A stretch of 64,000 nucleotides of DNA from contig NZ_CP075184.1 in the NCBI RefSeq assembly GCF_020510705.1, positions 3,658,001 to 3,722,000 on the forward strand, in the 5' to 3' direction. The notes beneath the pieces were generated by a model. It was not told where the DNA came from. It did no database searches and worked only from the letters and a program-made list of their open reading frames with translations. The stretch comes from Acidovorax radicis (GTDB lineage: Bacteria > Pseudomonadota > Gammaproteobacteria > Burkholderiales > Burkholderiaceae_C). Shown here piece by piece: positions 18,214 through 29,365 of this stretch; position 1 is the first letter of the stretch; each line of letters starts with the position of its first letter. A program made the translations under genes and the position numbers.

Positions 18214-18990
18214 TCACAAAGAATCGATCAGTGCATCAAACGAGGGGCATTCCCGCGTGATCTTGCACCGTAAATCGTTGATTTCATGGGCATGCGCCAA
18301 AAACACATCGACCACGTGGGGATCAAACGCCTTGCCCCGCTCAGCGGACAACATCTCCAACGCTTGCTCCACCGTGAAAGCGGGCCGATATACGCGGTCC
18401 ATGGTCACCGCATCAAAAAAATCCACCACTGCAGTGATCCGGCCGGACAACGGAATCGCGTCGCCTGCCAAACCAGCGGGATAGCCCCCGCCGTCATAAC
18501 GCTCATGGTGCGTCAACGCCAGCTCGGCCGCCATCAAAAAAACGGGGATGTGCGAGCGCCCAAGAATCTCTGCGCCCATGGCGGCGTGGCGGTTCATGCT
18601 CTGTCGCTCGTCAGCCGTCAGGGGGCCGGGCTTTTTGAGCACGCTGTCGGGGATGCCGATCTTGCCGATGTCATGCATGGGCGCCGCCTTGCGCAGCATG
18701 CGTGCATAGTCGGGACTTTGGCCCAGAAAAAGTGCCAACGCCTCTGCCAAATATCCAATGCGAACGATATGAACGCCCGTGTCATCGTCCTTCAGATCCG
18801 CAGCGGCAGAGAGCTGAAAAAGCGCGGCATGGTGGGCACGCGTCACCTCGCGCAAAGCTTCATTGCGCTCGCAGTACATGCGCCCGAAATCCGACACAAA
18901 TCGCTCCATCTGCGCCGCCGCCGCTTCGTCAAAGCACCGCGCATTCCCATCGAGTAGCGGACATCCGGCCTGTGCGCTCGCAGTGGTCAT
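18214..18990 (-). CDS. HD-GYP domain cyclic-di-GMP phosphodiesterase
   Basis: A 258-residue soluble protein. The HD-GYP domain carries the metal-binding HDIGKIGIPDSVL and HHERYDGGGYP motifs and the RITAVVDFFDAVTMDR segment, so it should hydrolyse cyclic di-GMP. The N-terminal 50 or so residues form a helix with no receiver domain. Its start overlaps the CheY-like receiver gene stop by 4 bp (18987-18990). Control by the neighbouring receiver through protein contact, not through a fused domain, is inferred. Confidence 0.92.
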   Translation of the reverse strand: MTTASAQAGCPLLDGNARCFDEAAAAQMERFVSDFGRMYCERNEALREVTRAHHAALFQLSAAADLKDDDTGVHIVRIGYLAEALALFLGQSPDYARMLRKAAPMHDIGKIGIPDSVLKKPGPLTADERQSMNRHAAMGAEILGRSHIPVFLMAAELALTHHERYDGGGYPAGLAGDAIPLSGRITAVVDFFDAVTMDRVYRPAFTVEQALEMLSAERGKAFDPHVVDVFLAHAHEINDLRCKITRECPSFDALIDSL

Positions 18991-19358
18991 AGCGTGGCCT
19001 CCAGGCGATAGATCGTTTCCAGCACCTGGAGCGTGCTGAAGGGCTTCATCAAGTAGTCGTCCGCCCCCGCCGCAATGCCCGCCTCGCGGTCAGCCGCCTG
19101 GACTCGCGCCGTCAGCATGATCACCTTGGTATGGCGGGTCAGCGGGTCTGCCTTGATGAGACGACACACATCCAGCCCGTTCAGAGTTCCGGGCATCATC
19201 ACATCCAGCAACACGATGTCGGGCCGCAGTTCACGGGCCAGCGTCCAACCTGCATCGCCGGTAGCTGCCTCATGGATGTCAAAATCATCAAATTCCAGCG
19301 TCATTTTGAGCAATTTACGGATATCCATATGGTCTTCGACGATCAGGATTTTTTTCAT
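18987..19358 (-). CDS. CheY-like single-domain response regulator
   Basis: A 123-residue receiver domain with nothing attached. The motifs are KKILIVEDHMDIRKLL (acidic pair), phospho-acceptor Asp in DIVLLDVMMPGTLNG, Thr in IMLTARVQ and Lys in YLMKPFS. It is the first gene of the receiver/HD-GYP/binding protein/kinase operon and overlaps the HD-GYP gene, so it is the likely phosphorylation target of the kinase and a regulator of the phosphodiesterase. Confidence 0.93.
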   Translation of the reverse strand: MKKILIVEDHMDIRKLLKMTLEFDDFDIHEAATGDAGWTLARELRPDIVLLDVMMPGTLNGLDVCRLIKADPLTRHTKVIMLTARVQAADREAGIAAGADDYLMKPFSTLQVLETIYRLEATL

Positions 19359-19504
19359 GAGGGGATCACTTTCGGATGAGTCGCCTCCATTGAGGGCTCA
19401 AAAGACGCTATTTTTAACTTCTTCTTACGATTTTTCGATCATATCAATCATATTTATCAATTACAAGAGATGAAGAGAAAAAATTCGCGAGAAAATGCCA
19501 ACCT
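19359..19504. promoter_or_regulatory. AT-rich divergent promoter region of the signalling island
   Basis: This 146-bp stretch between the two signalling operons is clearly AT-rich compared with its surroundings (for example 19420-19470). It must hold promoters for both directions. No exact sigma70 hexamer pair could be assigned with confidence, and I see no known operator. The HTH-receiver protein encoded to the right is a candidate to bind here. Confidence 0.55.
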
Positions 19505-20188
19505 ATGCAATCTGACCCTTACACCTCCTCTCCCCCGCTCTCCGACCACTACACCACGCTAGAGGTCGCGAAGATGCTGGGAATGGCCGTGCGGTCCGTC
19601 CAACTCATGGTGGATCGCCATGAACTTGATGCCTGGAAAACCCCAGGGGGGCATCGCAGAATCTCCCGCGCTTCTGTGGAGCACTGGGTCAGCAGCCATC
19701 GGCACATGGGGGCAGATACGGCAGAACCCGCGGGCAATGCGGGGGCTGAACCCACCGCAGCGATCAAAACCCACAACCCCGCCCTGAAAGCGGCGCCCGC
19801 TGCAAAGCAAATTCTGCTGATAGAAGATTCCGTCCACTTTCAGAACCTGGTGGGGCTGATCGTGCAGCAGCACTTTCCTGACGTTGTGTTGCATGTGGCC
19901 AATGACGGAATTGCCGGTCTGGCCATGTATGGCCAGACACAGCCCGATGTCCTGATCGTGGACATCCTGCTGCCGGGCATTGATGGCGCCACACTCATCA
20001 CCGCGTTACGCTCACAACCGCAATTCACCCGCAGCCACCTCATCGTTGTCACGTCGCTGGACACGGCACAACGGGAGCCATACGCGTTTGCCTTGCAGGG
20101 AGTCAAGGTCATACACAAGCCGCGACTGGTGGCTGATCTGCCTGCCGCTCTTGCGGCGTGCCTTCCTTCTGCGAAGGCGCCGACATGA
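19505..20188 (+). CDS. Excisionase/MerR-type HTH fused to a receiver domain
   Basis: A 227-residue regulator with unusual order. Residues 14-62 form a BldC/excisionase-like HTH (YTTLEVAKMLGMAVRSVQLMVDRHELDAWKTPGGHRRISRASVEHWV). A Pro/Ala linker leads to a receiver domain (about 98-222) with LLIEDSVHF, phospho-acceptor Asp in VLIVDILLPGIDG and Lys in VIHKP. In most response regulators the receiver is N-terminal; here it is C-terminal. Overlap with the next gene is ATGA (20185-20188). Probably it binds DNA under control of the adjacent phosphorelay. Confidence 0.88.
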   Translation: MQSDPYTSSPPLSDHYTTLEVAKMLGMAVRSVQLMVDRHELDAWKTPGGHRRISRASVEHWVSSHRHMGADTAEPAGNAGAEPTAAIKTHNPALKAAPAAKQILLIEDSVHFQNLVGLIVQQHFPDVVLHVANDGIAGLAMYGQTQPDVLIVDILLPGIDGATLITALRSQPQFTRSHLIVVTSLDTAQREPYAFALQGVKVIHKPRLVADLPAALAACLPSAKAPT

Positions 20189-20943
20189 CACGCCCCCGCG
20201 TGTTGCTGGTGGAGGACGACACCTCCATTGCACGCTTTGTGCAGATGGCGCTGGAGGAAATGCCGATTGAACTGGTGACCTGCGCCAATGTGCCAGACGC
20301 CATGCAGGCACTGAAAGCCGGTGGCGCGCAGCTGATCATTACAGACCTGATGCTGCCCGGAGAGTCGGGCATCGACCTGGTGCAGCGGCTACTCAACGAG
20401 CCAGCGCCCGGGGCGAAAGTGCCTGTAGTGGTGTTCAGCGCAGGGCTTACGCCCGCTGTGCGCGAACAGCTCGGGGCCTTGAAGGTGTGGCGCCTGCTGT
20501 CCAAACCCGCCTCGGTGCTGGAACTGGAAGCCTGCGTGCGCGATGCCCTCCATATCGACCAGCACCTCGCCCCAAGCGTAGCCACTGCTGAAAGCAACGG
20601 CCAAGACGTGCTCCGCAGCACAAGCGACAAGGCCGAAAAAGCCGATGAGGCCGAAGCCATCGCGACCCACTTTGCAGGCGACACCTTCCTGTTCAAAGCC
20701 TATCGTGCCAGCTGCGTGCAGCAGTTTCCAGCCGACGTGAAACTGGGGGACACCGCCTGCGCGGCACAGGACTGGTCGGCCCTTCGGCGCCTGGCGCACA
20801 GCCTGGCGACCGTGCTGCTGACACTGGGCCACCCCGCCGAAAGTGTGCGTGCCAACCAGCTCGAAAATGCGGCCGCCCATTTGATGGCTGCGCAGTGCGT
20901 GGAACACTGGCTTTTATTGCGCGCCTTTTTGATGCGGCCCTGA
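20185..20943 (+). CDS. Response regulator with C-terminal HPt domain
   Basis: A 252-residue protein. The receiver (about 1-120) has RVLLVEDDTSIARFV, phospho-acceptor Asp in LIITDLMLPGESG and Lys in LLSKPAS. The C-terminal part (about 160-252) looks like a histidine phosphotransfer domain, with candidate His in RRLAHSLATVLLTLGH. Such a protein can pass phosphate between kinase and regulators. It overlaps the HTH-receiver gene, so the two are made together and probably form a phosphorelay with the kinase operon opposite. Confidence 0.85.
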   Translation: MTRPRVLLVEDDTSIARFVQMALEEMPIELVTCANVPDAMQALKAGGAQLIITDLMLPGESGIDLVQRLLNEPAPGAKVPVVVFSAGLTPAVREQLGALKVWRLLSKPASVLELEACVRDALHIDQHLAPSVATAESNGQDVLRSTSDKAEKADEAEAIATHFAGDTFLFKAYRASCVQQFPADVKLGDTACAAQDWSALRRLAHSLATVLLTLGHPAESVRANQLENAAAHLMAAQCVEHWLLLRAFLMRP

Positions 20944-21101
20944 AGCAAGGCGGTTCAGCGTTTTACGCAGCAAAACCCGCTGCTCAAGACCTCTTGATTC
21001 AGCCTGGCCATTCGCTACCAAAGGCATGCATCACTGCAGCCCGTCGACAGCGTGCAAATGATGGCAAACCAGCAGCGTCCACAGGTTCTAAGATGACGTG
21101 C

Positions 21102-21797
21102 ATGATCACCGTCCACCACCTCGAAACCTCGCGTTCACAACGCATCCTCTGGCTCCTGGAAGAACTCGGCGTTCCGTACGAGCTAAAAATCTACCAGCGC
21201 GACAAGGCCACCAGGCTGGCGCCGCCCGAGTTGAAGAAGATCCACCCTCTGGGCAAGTCGCCTGTCATCACCGATGGAGAGGAGGTGATCGCCGAGTCGG
21301 GCGCCATCATCGAATACCTGGTCGAAACCTATGCCGCCCAGGCCTCTGCTGCGGACCTGGCCCACCTGCAGCCTGCGCCGCGCACGCCGGAGTACCGCCA
21401 GTGCCGGTTCTGGATGCACTACGCCGAAGGGTCTCTCATGAACTGGATGGTCATGAAGCTGGTGTTCATGACCATCCCGACGCAGCCCATGCCCTTCTTC
21501 GTGAAACCCATTGCCAAGGCCCTGTGCGGCAAGGTCCAGGCCAAGCTGATCGACCCCAACGTCAACACCGCGCTCGACTTCATGGAGCAGCACTTGGGCC
21601 AGCACACCTGGTTTGCAGGCGAGCACCTCACCATGGCGGATTTTCAGATGAGTTTTGCCGTGGAGGCCGCACTCTCGCGCGCCTCCCATGCCCAGGCTTG
21701 CCCGCATCTGCTGGCCTACCAGCAACGCATGCGGGCGCGGTCGGCCTACCAGCGCGGCATTGCGAAAGGTGGCCCGGTGGTGATGCCGTCGATCTGA
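21102..21797 (+). CDS. Glutathione S-transferase family protein
   Basis: A 231-residue protein. The thioredoxin-fold N-terminal domain reads MITVHHLETSRSQRILWLLEELGVPYELKIYQRD with KSPVITDGEEVIAESGAIIEYL (glutathione-binding cis-Pro and SG sites), followed by an all-helical domain with TWFAGEHLTMADFQMSFAVEAAL. The Ser in TSRSQRI is a candidate catalytic residue. Two in-frame ATGs (21093, 21102) are possible; the second is chosen because it starts directly with the first strand. Substrate is unknown, and the neighbours give no clear hint. Confidence 0.9.
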   Translation: MITVHHLETSRSQRILWLLEELGVPYELKIYQRDKATRLAPPELKKIHPLGKSPVITDGEEVIAESGAIIEYLVETYAAQASAADLAHLQPAPRTPEYRQCRFWMHYAEGSLMNWMVMKLVFMTIPTQPMPFFVKPIAKALCGKVQAKLIDPNVNTALDFMEQHLGQHTWFAGEHLTMADFQMSFAVEAALSRASHAQACPHLLAYQQRMRARSAYQRGIAKGGPVVMPSI

Positions 21798-21890
21798 CCG
21801 CAACCCACGGAGCGCCCATGGAGCGTCCTTGGTTTGCGTTTGGGTTCAGGTGGCCCGCCGCAGTGCGAAGTGCGAAGTGCTAATGCACGG

Positions 21891-23012
21891 CTAACGCACG
21901 CCACACACCGGCGTGCCCAGGTCACTGTGCTGCTGTTCGCGTTCGTTCTTGGCCTCGGCCACCGCCATGTCGCGCGGCAATGTAACGCCATTCTTCACCG
22001 CCAGGATCTCGGCCATGACGCTCACTGCGATCTCGGGCGGTGTTTTGCTGCCAATGTAGATGCCGATGGGGCCCCTGAGACGGGCCAGACTCTCTGCCGT
22101 CTGGTCGAAATGCTCCACCATGCGGGCGCGGCGCGCTTCGTTGTTGCGGCGTGAACCGATGCCCCCCACGTAGAAGGCATCGGTCTGCAGGGCCTCCAGC
22201 AGCGCCAGGTCGTCGAGCTTGGGGTCGTGTGTAAGGGCCACCACACAGGTGCGGTGGTCGGGCTTGAAGGCCTGCACCACATCGTCAGGCATCTCGCTGA
22301 CCACGGTGGCCCCAGGCACATGCCAACTGGCGCGGTACTCCTCGCGCGGGTCGCACACGGTGACGGCAAAGCCACTGAACAGCGCCATGGTGGCCAGGTA
22401 CTCGGTCAGCTGGCCCGCGCCAATGATGAGCATGCGGTACTCGGGCCCGAAAGTGTTGGTCAACTGGTGGACATCGATCGTCATGGCCTGGGGTGCCGGG
22501 ATCATCGACAGCGTTGCGGTGCCGTCGGACAGCCGCACAGTGCGCTGCACCAGGTGCCCCGATTGCAGCAGGGCCAGCAACTCGGCCAGCCCGCAGGGAT
22601 CGGGGTCGTACTCCAGCAGCAGTTCGAGTGTGCCGCCGCAAGGCAAGCCAAAACGGTGCGCCTCATCGGCAGTGATGCCATATTTGACGAACGCCGGAGG
22701 CCCGCTGGGGATGCTGTGGTCGGCCCCGGGCGGGTTTGCCGTTGTTTCCGTAGACGCGGCTGCCGCGGTCGCTGTGGGATTCGCAGTGGCCAGATGAACG
22801 TAGGCGCGGGTGTAGCGGTCGATCAGATCGTCTTCAATGCACCCGCCCGACACCGAGCCCACCACGGCACCGTCCTCGCACAGCGCCATAATGGAGCCCA
22901 CGGGCCGGGGCGATGAGCCCCAGGTGCGCACCACAGTGGCCATCAGCGCGCGTCGCCCTGCGGCACGCCAGCTGTGCAGCGTGCGCAATACGAAGACATC
23001 CAGGTTTTCCAT
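21891..23012 (-). CDS. XdhC/CoxF-family Mo-cofactor maturation protein
   Basis: A 373-residue protein of the XdhC/CoxI family, which binds molybdenum cofactor and assists its insertion (and often sulfuration) into Mo-hydroxylases. The N-terminal domain carries GSSPRPVGSIMALCEDGAVVGSVSGGCIEDD. A Rossmann-like C-terminal domain follows with LIIGAGQLTEYLA, ALTHDPKLDDLALLEAL and the FYVGGIGSRRNNEARR signature. A low-complexity Ala/Thr insert at about 75-95 separates motifs. It is the last gene of the operon, 29 bp downstream of coxG, and fits as its maturation factor. Confidence 0.9.
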   Translation of the reverse strand: MENLDVFVLRTLHSWRAAGRRALMATVVRTWGSSPRPVGSIMALCEDGAVVGSVSGGCIEDDLIDRYTRAYVHLATANPTATAAAASTETTANPPGADHSIPSGPPAFVKYGITADEAHRFGLPCGGTLELLLEYDPDPCGLAELLALLQSGHLVQRTVRLSDGTATLSMIPAPQAMTIDVHQLTNTFGPEYRMLIIGAGQLTEYLATMALFSGFAVTVCDPREEYRASWHVPGATVVSEMPDDVVQAFKPDHRTCVVALTHDPKLDDLALLEALQTDAFYVGGIGSRRNNEARRARMVEHFDQTAESLARLRGPIGIYIGSKTPPEIAVSVMAEILAVKNGVTLPRDMAVAEAKNEREQQHSDLGTPVCGVR

Positions 23013-23041
23013 GATCCAAGACCTTTGTCGTCAAACGATGT

Positions 23042-23665
23042 TTACCCCCGATTGAACCACCAGGCCAGCAACACCAGCGCGGCCACACCCACAGCCCACA
23101 CCCAGACGGGCACACCACCGCCCGGCACCATAGTGTCATCGGCCGCCGCAACCAGGACGCCTGGTGGCGCCTCGGCATCCGACGGCGGGGGTTCCGCGCG
23201 CGGGTGACGCCGTTGCATCTCATTGTCAAACCGCTTGAAAAAATCCTCGGCCATCGATTTAGCGGCGCCGTCGATCAGACGCTGCCCCAGCTGCGCAATC
23301 TTGCCGCCCACGGTGGCATGCACGGCGTAGTGCAGCTCACAACTGGCCTGGCCAGCCGCGTCCACCGGCAGCGGTTCAAGCCGCACCTGGGCGTTGCCTT
23401 TGCCAAAACCGGCCACCCCCCCAGAGCCATCGAAGGCAATGGTGTAGCTCTCGGGCGGAACGATGTCGGACAGGGTGATCTCGCCGGCAAACTTGGCGGA
23501 CACCGGCCCGATCTTGAGCGCCATGGCCACGCTGTACTGGTGGTCCGCCGTGGGCTCTACTTTGTCGCAGCCGGGGATACACAGCTTGAGCACCTCGGGG
23601 TCGTTGAGCGCCTCCCAGGCCTGTTGCTGGCTGACGGCCAAGGTACGGCTGGCTTGCATTTCCAT
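23042..23665 (-). CDS. coxG: CoxG-family SRPBCC protein
   Basis: A 207-residue protein. Residues 1-145 form an SRPBCC lipid-binding-like fold (MEMQASRTLAVSQQQAWEALNDPEVLKLCIPGCDKVE, GEITLSDIVPPESYTIAFDGSGG, VGGKIAQLGQRLIDGAAKSMAEDFFKRF), the CoxG signature. The C-terminus is one membrane helix (PVWVWAVGVAALVLLAWWF). CoxG is known to anchor CO dehydrogenase-type enzymes to the membrane or to handle quinone. It lies between the CoxE-like and XdhC-like genes, so it probably couples the Mo-hydroxylase to the respiratory chain. Confidence 0.9.
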   Translation of the reverse strand: MEMQASRTLAVSQQQAWEALNDPEVLKLCIPGCDKVEPTADHQYSVAMALKIGPVSAKFAGEITLSDIVPPESYTIAFDGSGGVAGFGKGNAQVRLEPLPVDAAGQASCELHYAVHATVGGKIAQLGQRLIDGAAKSMAEDFFKRFDNEMQRRHPRAEPPPSDAEAPPGVLVAAADDTMVPGGGVPVWVWAVGVAALVLLAWWFNRG

Positions 23666-23706
23666 GATGGGTTCCTCTCGGTGTGCTGGGGGATCGTAAA
23701 ACGCGG

Positions 23707-24921
23707 TTACTGCCGCAACAGTGTCGCCAGGCTGCCTGCAAGATCCTGCAACCGGCTCAGGTTGTGGATGGCCAGCATGCCATGGGCTTGCCGGTGCAAT
23801 GCGGCGGCGCCGCTGGCGGTGGGTGCATAGCCCTCAAACCGGAGCAACGGGTTCAACCACAGCAGGCGGCCACCATGGCGCCGCAGCCAGGCCAGCTCGC
23901 GGGTCAGCACCTCGGGGGTGCCCGTATCGAGCCCATCGCTCACCAGCAGCACCAGCGTGCGCCGCCCCACCAAGCGGCGGGCGTGGTGCATGCGCAGCTG
24001 GGCCAGGCTGTCTCCCATGCGGGTGCCGCCTGCAAAGTCGTGGATGGCCTGACTGGCTGCGTCCAGCATGGCGTCGGTATCGGCAAGCCGAAAGGCCGGG
24101 GTGAGGTCGGTCAGGCCGGTGCCAAATGCAAACACATCGCGGCGCAGGCCAGGGCCCGCATGGCGCGGCGCCGTGGCCGCATGCAAAAAGGCCAGCAGCA
24201 GGCGCGCGTAGCGCTCCATCGACCCCGACACGTCCACCAGCACCAGCACAGGCAAGGGTTGCTGGCGGCGTTGCAGCAGCGGCACCTCCAGCACCTCGCC
24301 GCCAGAGCGCGCCGCTTTGCGCATGGCGCCGGGCCAGTGGGGGCGGTGGCCGCGCGTGCCGGGGCGCGTGCGGCGCGCGGCATAGCGCGGCAGGGGCAAG
24401 GGCACCTCGCGTGCCAGCCGCTCCACCAGCAGGTATTCGCTGGCAGAGAGCTGGTTGAAATCGGCGTGCCGCAAGCGTTGCAGATCGCTGGCGGTCATGG
24501 CGGCGTCGAAGTCGACCTTGTCCTCCTCACGCGGCGCCGGGGCATTGCGCGCGGCATGCACGGGGGCCAGGGCCTCGCTCACGCGGGGACGGCGCTTGGC
24601 AGGCTCGGCCTTGGTCTCGGCACTGGGCAGCATTTGCGCCAGCAGCTTTTGCGCGACGTTGGGGTTGCGAAAGTAAACGTCAAACAGCTCGCGAAACACC
24701 AGGCGATCCTGCTCACAGCTGACAAACACGGCCTCCAGGGCCGCGCTGACATCTTCGCGCGCCATGCCCACCAACATCACCGCCTGCTGGGCCAGCGCCA
24801 TGCGGGCCGCATCCACCCGCACGCCCGCGCGCCGCAGCGTGCGGCCAAAGCCGCTGAGGTTGTCGGCAAGCTTGCCCGTGCGCGCATCACCCAGCTGTGA
24901 GAAAGTGGTGCGCTGGTACAT
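23707..24921 (-). CDS. VWA-domain protein, CoxE-like
   Basis: A 404-residue protein. The first 200 residues are helical; the C-terminal half is a von Willebrand A domain with MIDAS motif LVDVSGSMERYARLLLAFL and the later GGTRMGDSLAQL segment. With MoxR ATPase (next gene upstream) it forms a maturation pair; in carboxydotrophs the CoxD/CoxE pair assembles the copper-sulfur-molybdenum site. The start at 24921 is chosen because the upstream open frame is a shadow of the MoxR gene. The gap between the two genes is 29 bp. Confidence 0.88.
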   Translation of the reverse strand: MYQRTTFSQLGDARTGKLADNLSGFGRTLRRAGVRVDAARMALAQQAVMLVGMAREDVSAALEAVFVSCEQDRLVFRELFDVYFRNPNVAQKLLAQMLPSAETKAEPAKRRPRVSEALAPVHAARNAPAPREEDKVDFDAAMTASDLQRLRHADFNQLSASEYLLVERLAREVPLPLPRYAARRTRPGTRGHRPHWPGAMRKAARSGGEVLEVPLLQRRQQPLPVLVLVDVSGSMERYARLLLAFLHAATAPRHAGPGLRRDVFAFGTGLTDLTPAFRLADTDAMLDAASQAIHDFAGGTRMGDSLAQLRMHHARRLVGRRTLVLLVSDGLDTGTPEVLTRELAWLRRHGGRLLWLNPLLRFEGYAPTASGAAALHRQAHGMLAIHNLSRLQDLAGSLATLLRQ

Positions 24922-24950
24922 GCAATGGCTCTTCGTGTTCGCGCCCACCG

Positions 24951-25877
24951 TCACGCCGTGGCATCGGCAGGCTGCAGCAGCTGTGCGGCCATGTCGCTGG
25001 TCAGTGCCGCCACATCCTCTCGCTGCTTGAACAGGATGCCTGCGGTGTCTTGCACCACCTCGGGGTCCACGACGATGGTGTCGAGTGCCACCAGCGCCTT
25101 CGCCCATTCCACACTCTCGGCAATGCCCGGTGCGCGCTGAAAGGCGTTGGCAAACGGCTGGCTGCGCAGGCGGCCGACAAAGTCCGCCACCTGGGTCGCC
25201 AAGGCCGCGCTGGCATCCGGCACCTGGGCCCGCACGATGGCCAGCTCGCGCTCGCGCTCGGGGTAGTCCAGCCAGTGGTACAGACAGCGGCGCTTGACAG
25301 CGTCGTGCAGGTCGCGTGTGCGGTTGCTGGTGAGGATGGTGACCGGCGCGGCCGTGGCGCGCACGGTGCCGATCTCGGGAATGCTGACCTGGTATTCGCC
25401 CAGGTATTCGAGCAAAAAGGCCTCGAAGGGCTCGTCGGCGCGATCTACCTCATCGATGAGCAGCACGGCGCCCGGTGCGGGTGCCTGCAGGGCTTGCAGC
25501 AAGGGGCGGCGGATGAGGTAGCGGTCTTGGTACACCTCGCGCTCCACCTGCGCCATGTCGGCACTGCCTTTGCCTTCTGCAGCCCTCATGTGCAGCAGTT
25601 GAGCCGCGTAGTTCCACTCGTACAGCGCCTCGCGCTGCTCCAGGCCGTCGTAGCACTGCAGGCGGATCAGGCTGCGTGAGAGCACCTTGGCCAGCGCCTG
25701 GGCCAGCGCTGTTTTACCCACCCCTGGCTCGCCCTCCAGCAGCAAGGGACGCTGCAGCTTGAGCGCCAAGAACACGGCCGTGGCCAGGCGCCGGTCGGCA
25801 AAGTAGCCCACGCCCTGCAAAGCCTGTACCAAGGCATCGATGGAAACCGGAACAGGGGCGGCTATAGACGAATTCAT
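24951..25877 (-). CDS. MoxR-family AAA+ ATPase, CoxD-like
   Basis: A 308-residue AAA+ ATPase. Walker A is LEGEPGVGKTALAQALAKVL, Walker B is VLLIDEVDRADEPFEAFLLEYL, sensor 1 is ILTSNRTRDLHDAVKRRCLYHW, and the MoxR signature SIPEIGTVRA is present. In Cox operons it works with a VWA protein as a chaperone for the Mo-hydroxylase active site. A short AT-rich palindrome lies between its start and the upstream FAD-subunit gene, and the MNSSI start is flanked by that AT-rich DNA. Confidence 0.92.
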   Translation of the reverse strand: MNSSIAAPVPVSIDALVQALQGVGYFADRRLATAVFLALKLQRPLLLEGEPGVGKTALAQALAKVLSRSLIRLQCYDGLEQREALYEWNYAAQLLHMRAAEGKGSADMAQVEREVYQDRYLIRRPLLQALQAPAPGAVLLIDEVDRADEPFEAFLLEYLGEYQVSIPEIGTVRATAAPVTILTSNRTRDLHDAVKRRCLYHWLDYPERERELAIVRAQVPDASAALATQVADFVGRLRSQPFANAFQRAPGIAESVEWAKALVALDTIVVDPEVVQDTAGILFKQREDVAALTSDMAAQLLQPADATA

Positions 25878-25985
25878 TGCTACTTAATTCATAGCTGTTA
25901 GCGCTTATCCATAAAGCGCCAGCAGCCAATTTGACTCAAAAACCCTACGAATGCCGTACGGTGGCAGCGGTAACCCCCGCCCCCA
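25878..25985. repeat. AGCGCTT palindrome, copy 3, in the coxM-moxR gap
   Basis: This 108-bp gap contains an AT-rich block (about 25878-25945) with TAGCTGTTAGCGCTTATC and ATAAAGCGCCAGCAGCC, a copy of the dispersed palindrome with core 25890-25928. It sits in the middle of the Mo-hydroxylase operon without a T-tract that would make it a strong terminator. Confidence 0.7.
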
Positions 25986-26777
25986 TCAGCCCAGCATCTG
26001 CGCCACTGCCCGCTGGGTTTGTACGCTGATCAGGTTGGCGCGATACGCCGCGCTGGCGTGAATGTCGGCGTTCAGGTCGCTCTCATCGATCTTCACGCTG
26101 GCGGCAGACTGGGGGGTGAAGCTCTGGTTGAGTGCCGCCTCCAGCCCCGCATGGCGGAACACGCTGCTGGCCGCACCGGTGACGGCCACGCGCACGCCGC
26201 TGTCGGTCTGCGCCACAAACACCCCCACCAGCGAGAAGCGCGATGCCGCCTGCTTGAACTTCATGTAAGCGGCGCGTTTGGGAATGGGGAAGCGGATGGC
26301 GGTGATGATCTCGCCCTCTTCGAGCGCCGTGGTGTACATGCCCACGAAGAAGTCGTCGGCCGCGATCTCGCGCTGGTTGGTGATGACCGTGGCCCCCAGG
26401 CCCAGCACGGCGCTGGGGTAGCAGGCGGCGGGGTCGTTGTTGGCCACCGACCCGCCCAGCGTGCCGCGTGCGCGCACCTGGCGATCGCCAATGTGTGAGG
26501 CCAGGTCGGCCAGCGCAGGGATGGCGGCCTTCACGTCCGCGTTGTTGGCCACGTCCATGTGGCGCGTCATGGCGCCAATCACCAGCGTGTTGCCCTCGCG
26601 GCGGATGCCCGCCAGCTCGGGGATGCTGTTGATATCGATGATCTTCTCGGGGTGGGCCAGGCGCAGGCGCATGGAAGGCAGCAGGCTTTGCCCACCCGCC
26701 AGCAGCTTGCCGCCCTGGGCGATGAGCTGCGCGGCGGCGGCAGTGGAGGAAGGCGCTTCAAAGGTGAATGCGTACAT
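25986..26777 (-). CDS. Mo-hydroxylase FAD-binding subunit (CoxM-like)
   Basis: A 263-residue subunit that carries FAD in the three-subunit molybdenum hydroxylases. Motifs are the AQGGKLLAGGQSLLPSMRLRLAHP pyrophosphate loop and the TLGGSVANNDPAACYPSAVLGLGA block (TIGGx-type, with NDPA). It transfers electrons from the iron-sulfur subunit to an acceptor. The order in the operon is coxS, coxL, coxM. A 156-bp gap with GC-rich inverted repeats separates it from coxL, longer than elsewhere in the operon. Confidence 0.92.
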   Translation of the reverse strand: MYAFTFEAPSSTAAAAQLIAQGGKLLAGGQSLLPSMRLRLAHPEKIIDINSIPELAGIRREGNTLVIGAMTRHMDVANNADVKAAIPALADLASHIGDRQVRARGTLGGSVANNDPAACYPSAVLGLGATVITNQREIAADDFFVGMYTTALEEGEIITAIRFPIPKRAAYMKFKQAASRFSLVGVFVAQTDSGVRVAVTGAASSVFRHAGLEAALNQSFTPQSAASVKIDESDLNADIHASAAYRANLISVQTQRAVAQMLG

Positions 26778-26933
26778 AAAGAACTCCTGTCAGTTTTCAT
26801 GCTGCGGCAGCAAAGGCTCGCAACCGGTGAACAACGCGCGGAGCAGGCCAGCGGCCGCCGCGCAAGGGCCGCCCCGCCGCGCCGGCGGCGCCCCCCTTTG
26901 AGAGAGTGGGTGCGAAGCGACTCAAGGGGTGTT
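26778..26933 (-). repeat. GC-rich spacer between coxL and coxM
   Basis: The 156-bp spacer begins right after the coxL stop with CTTGAGTCGCTTCGCACCC and CTCTCTCAAAGGGGG (minus strand), then a run of CGCC/GGCG inverted repeats. I recall similar DNA blocks between genes in Comamonadaceae, but this needs a search. It could form secondary structure in the transcript that lowers or stabilises expression of the FAD subunit relative to the large subunit. Confidence 0.45.
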
Positions 26934-29321
<2,388 letters not shown>

Positions 29322-29365
29322 GGTTGTCTCCTTGGATTGTTCTGGCGTGGGGACGGTGGGCGGGC

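Noticed and set aside
21081..21092. CAGGTTCTAAG before the GST gene, like an element right end
   Set aside because: Only about 10 bases match and there is no left end within several hundred bases.
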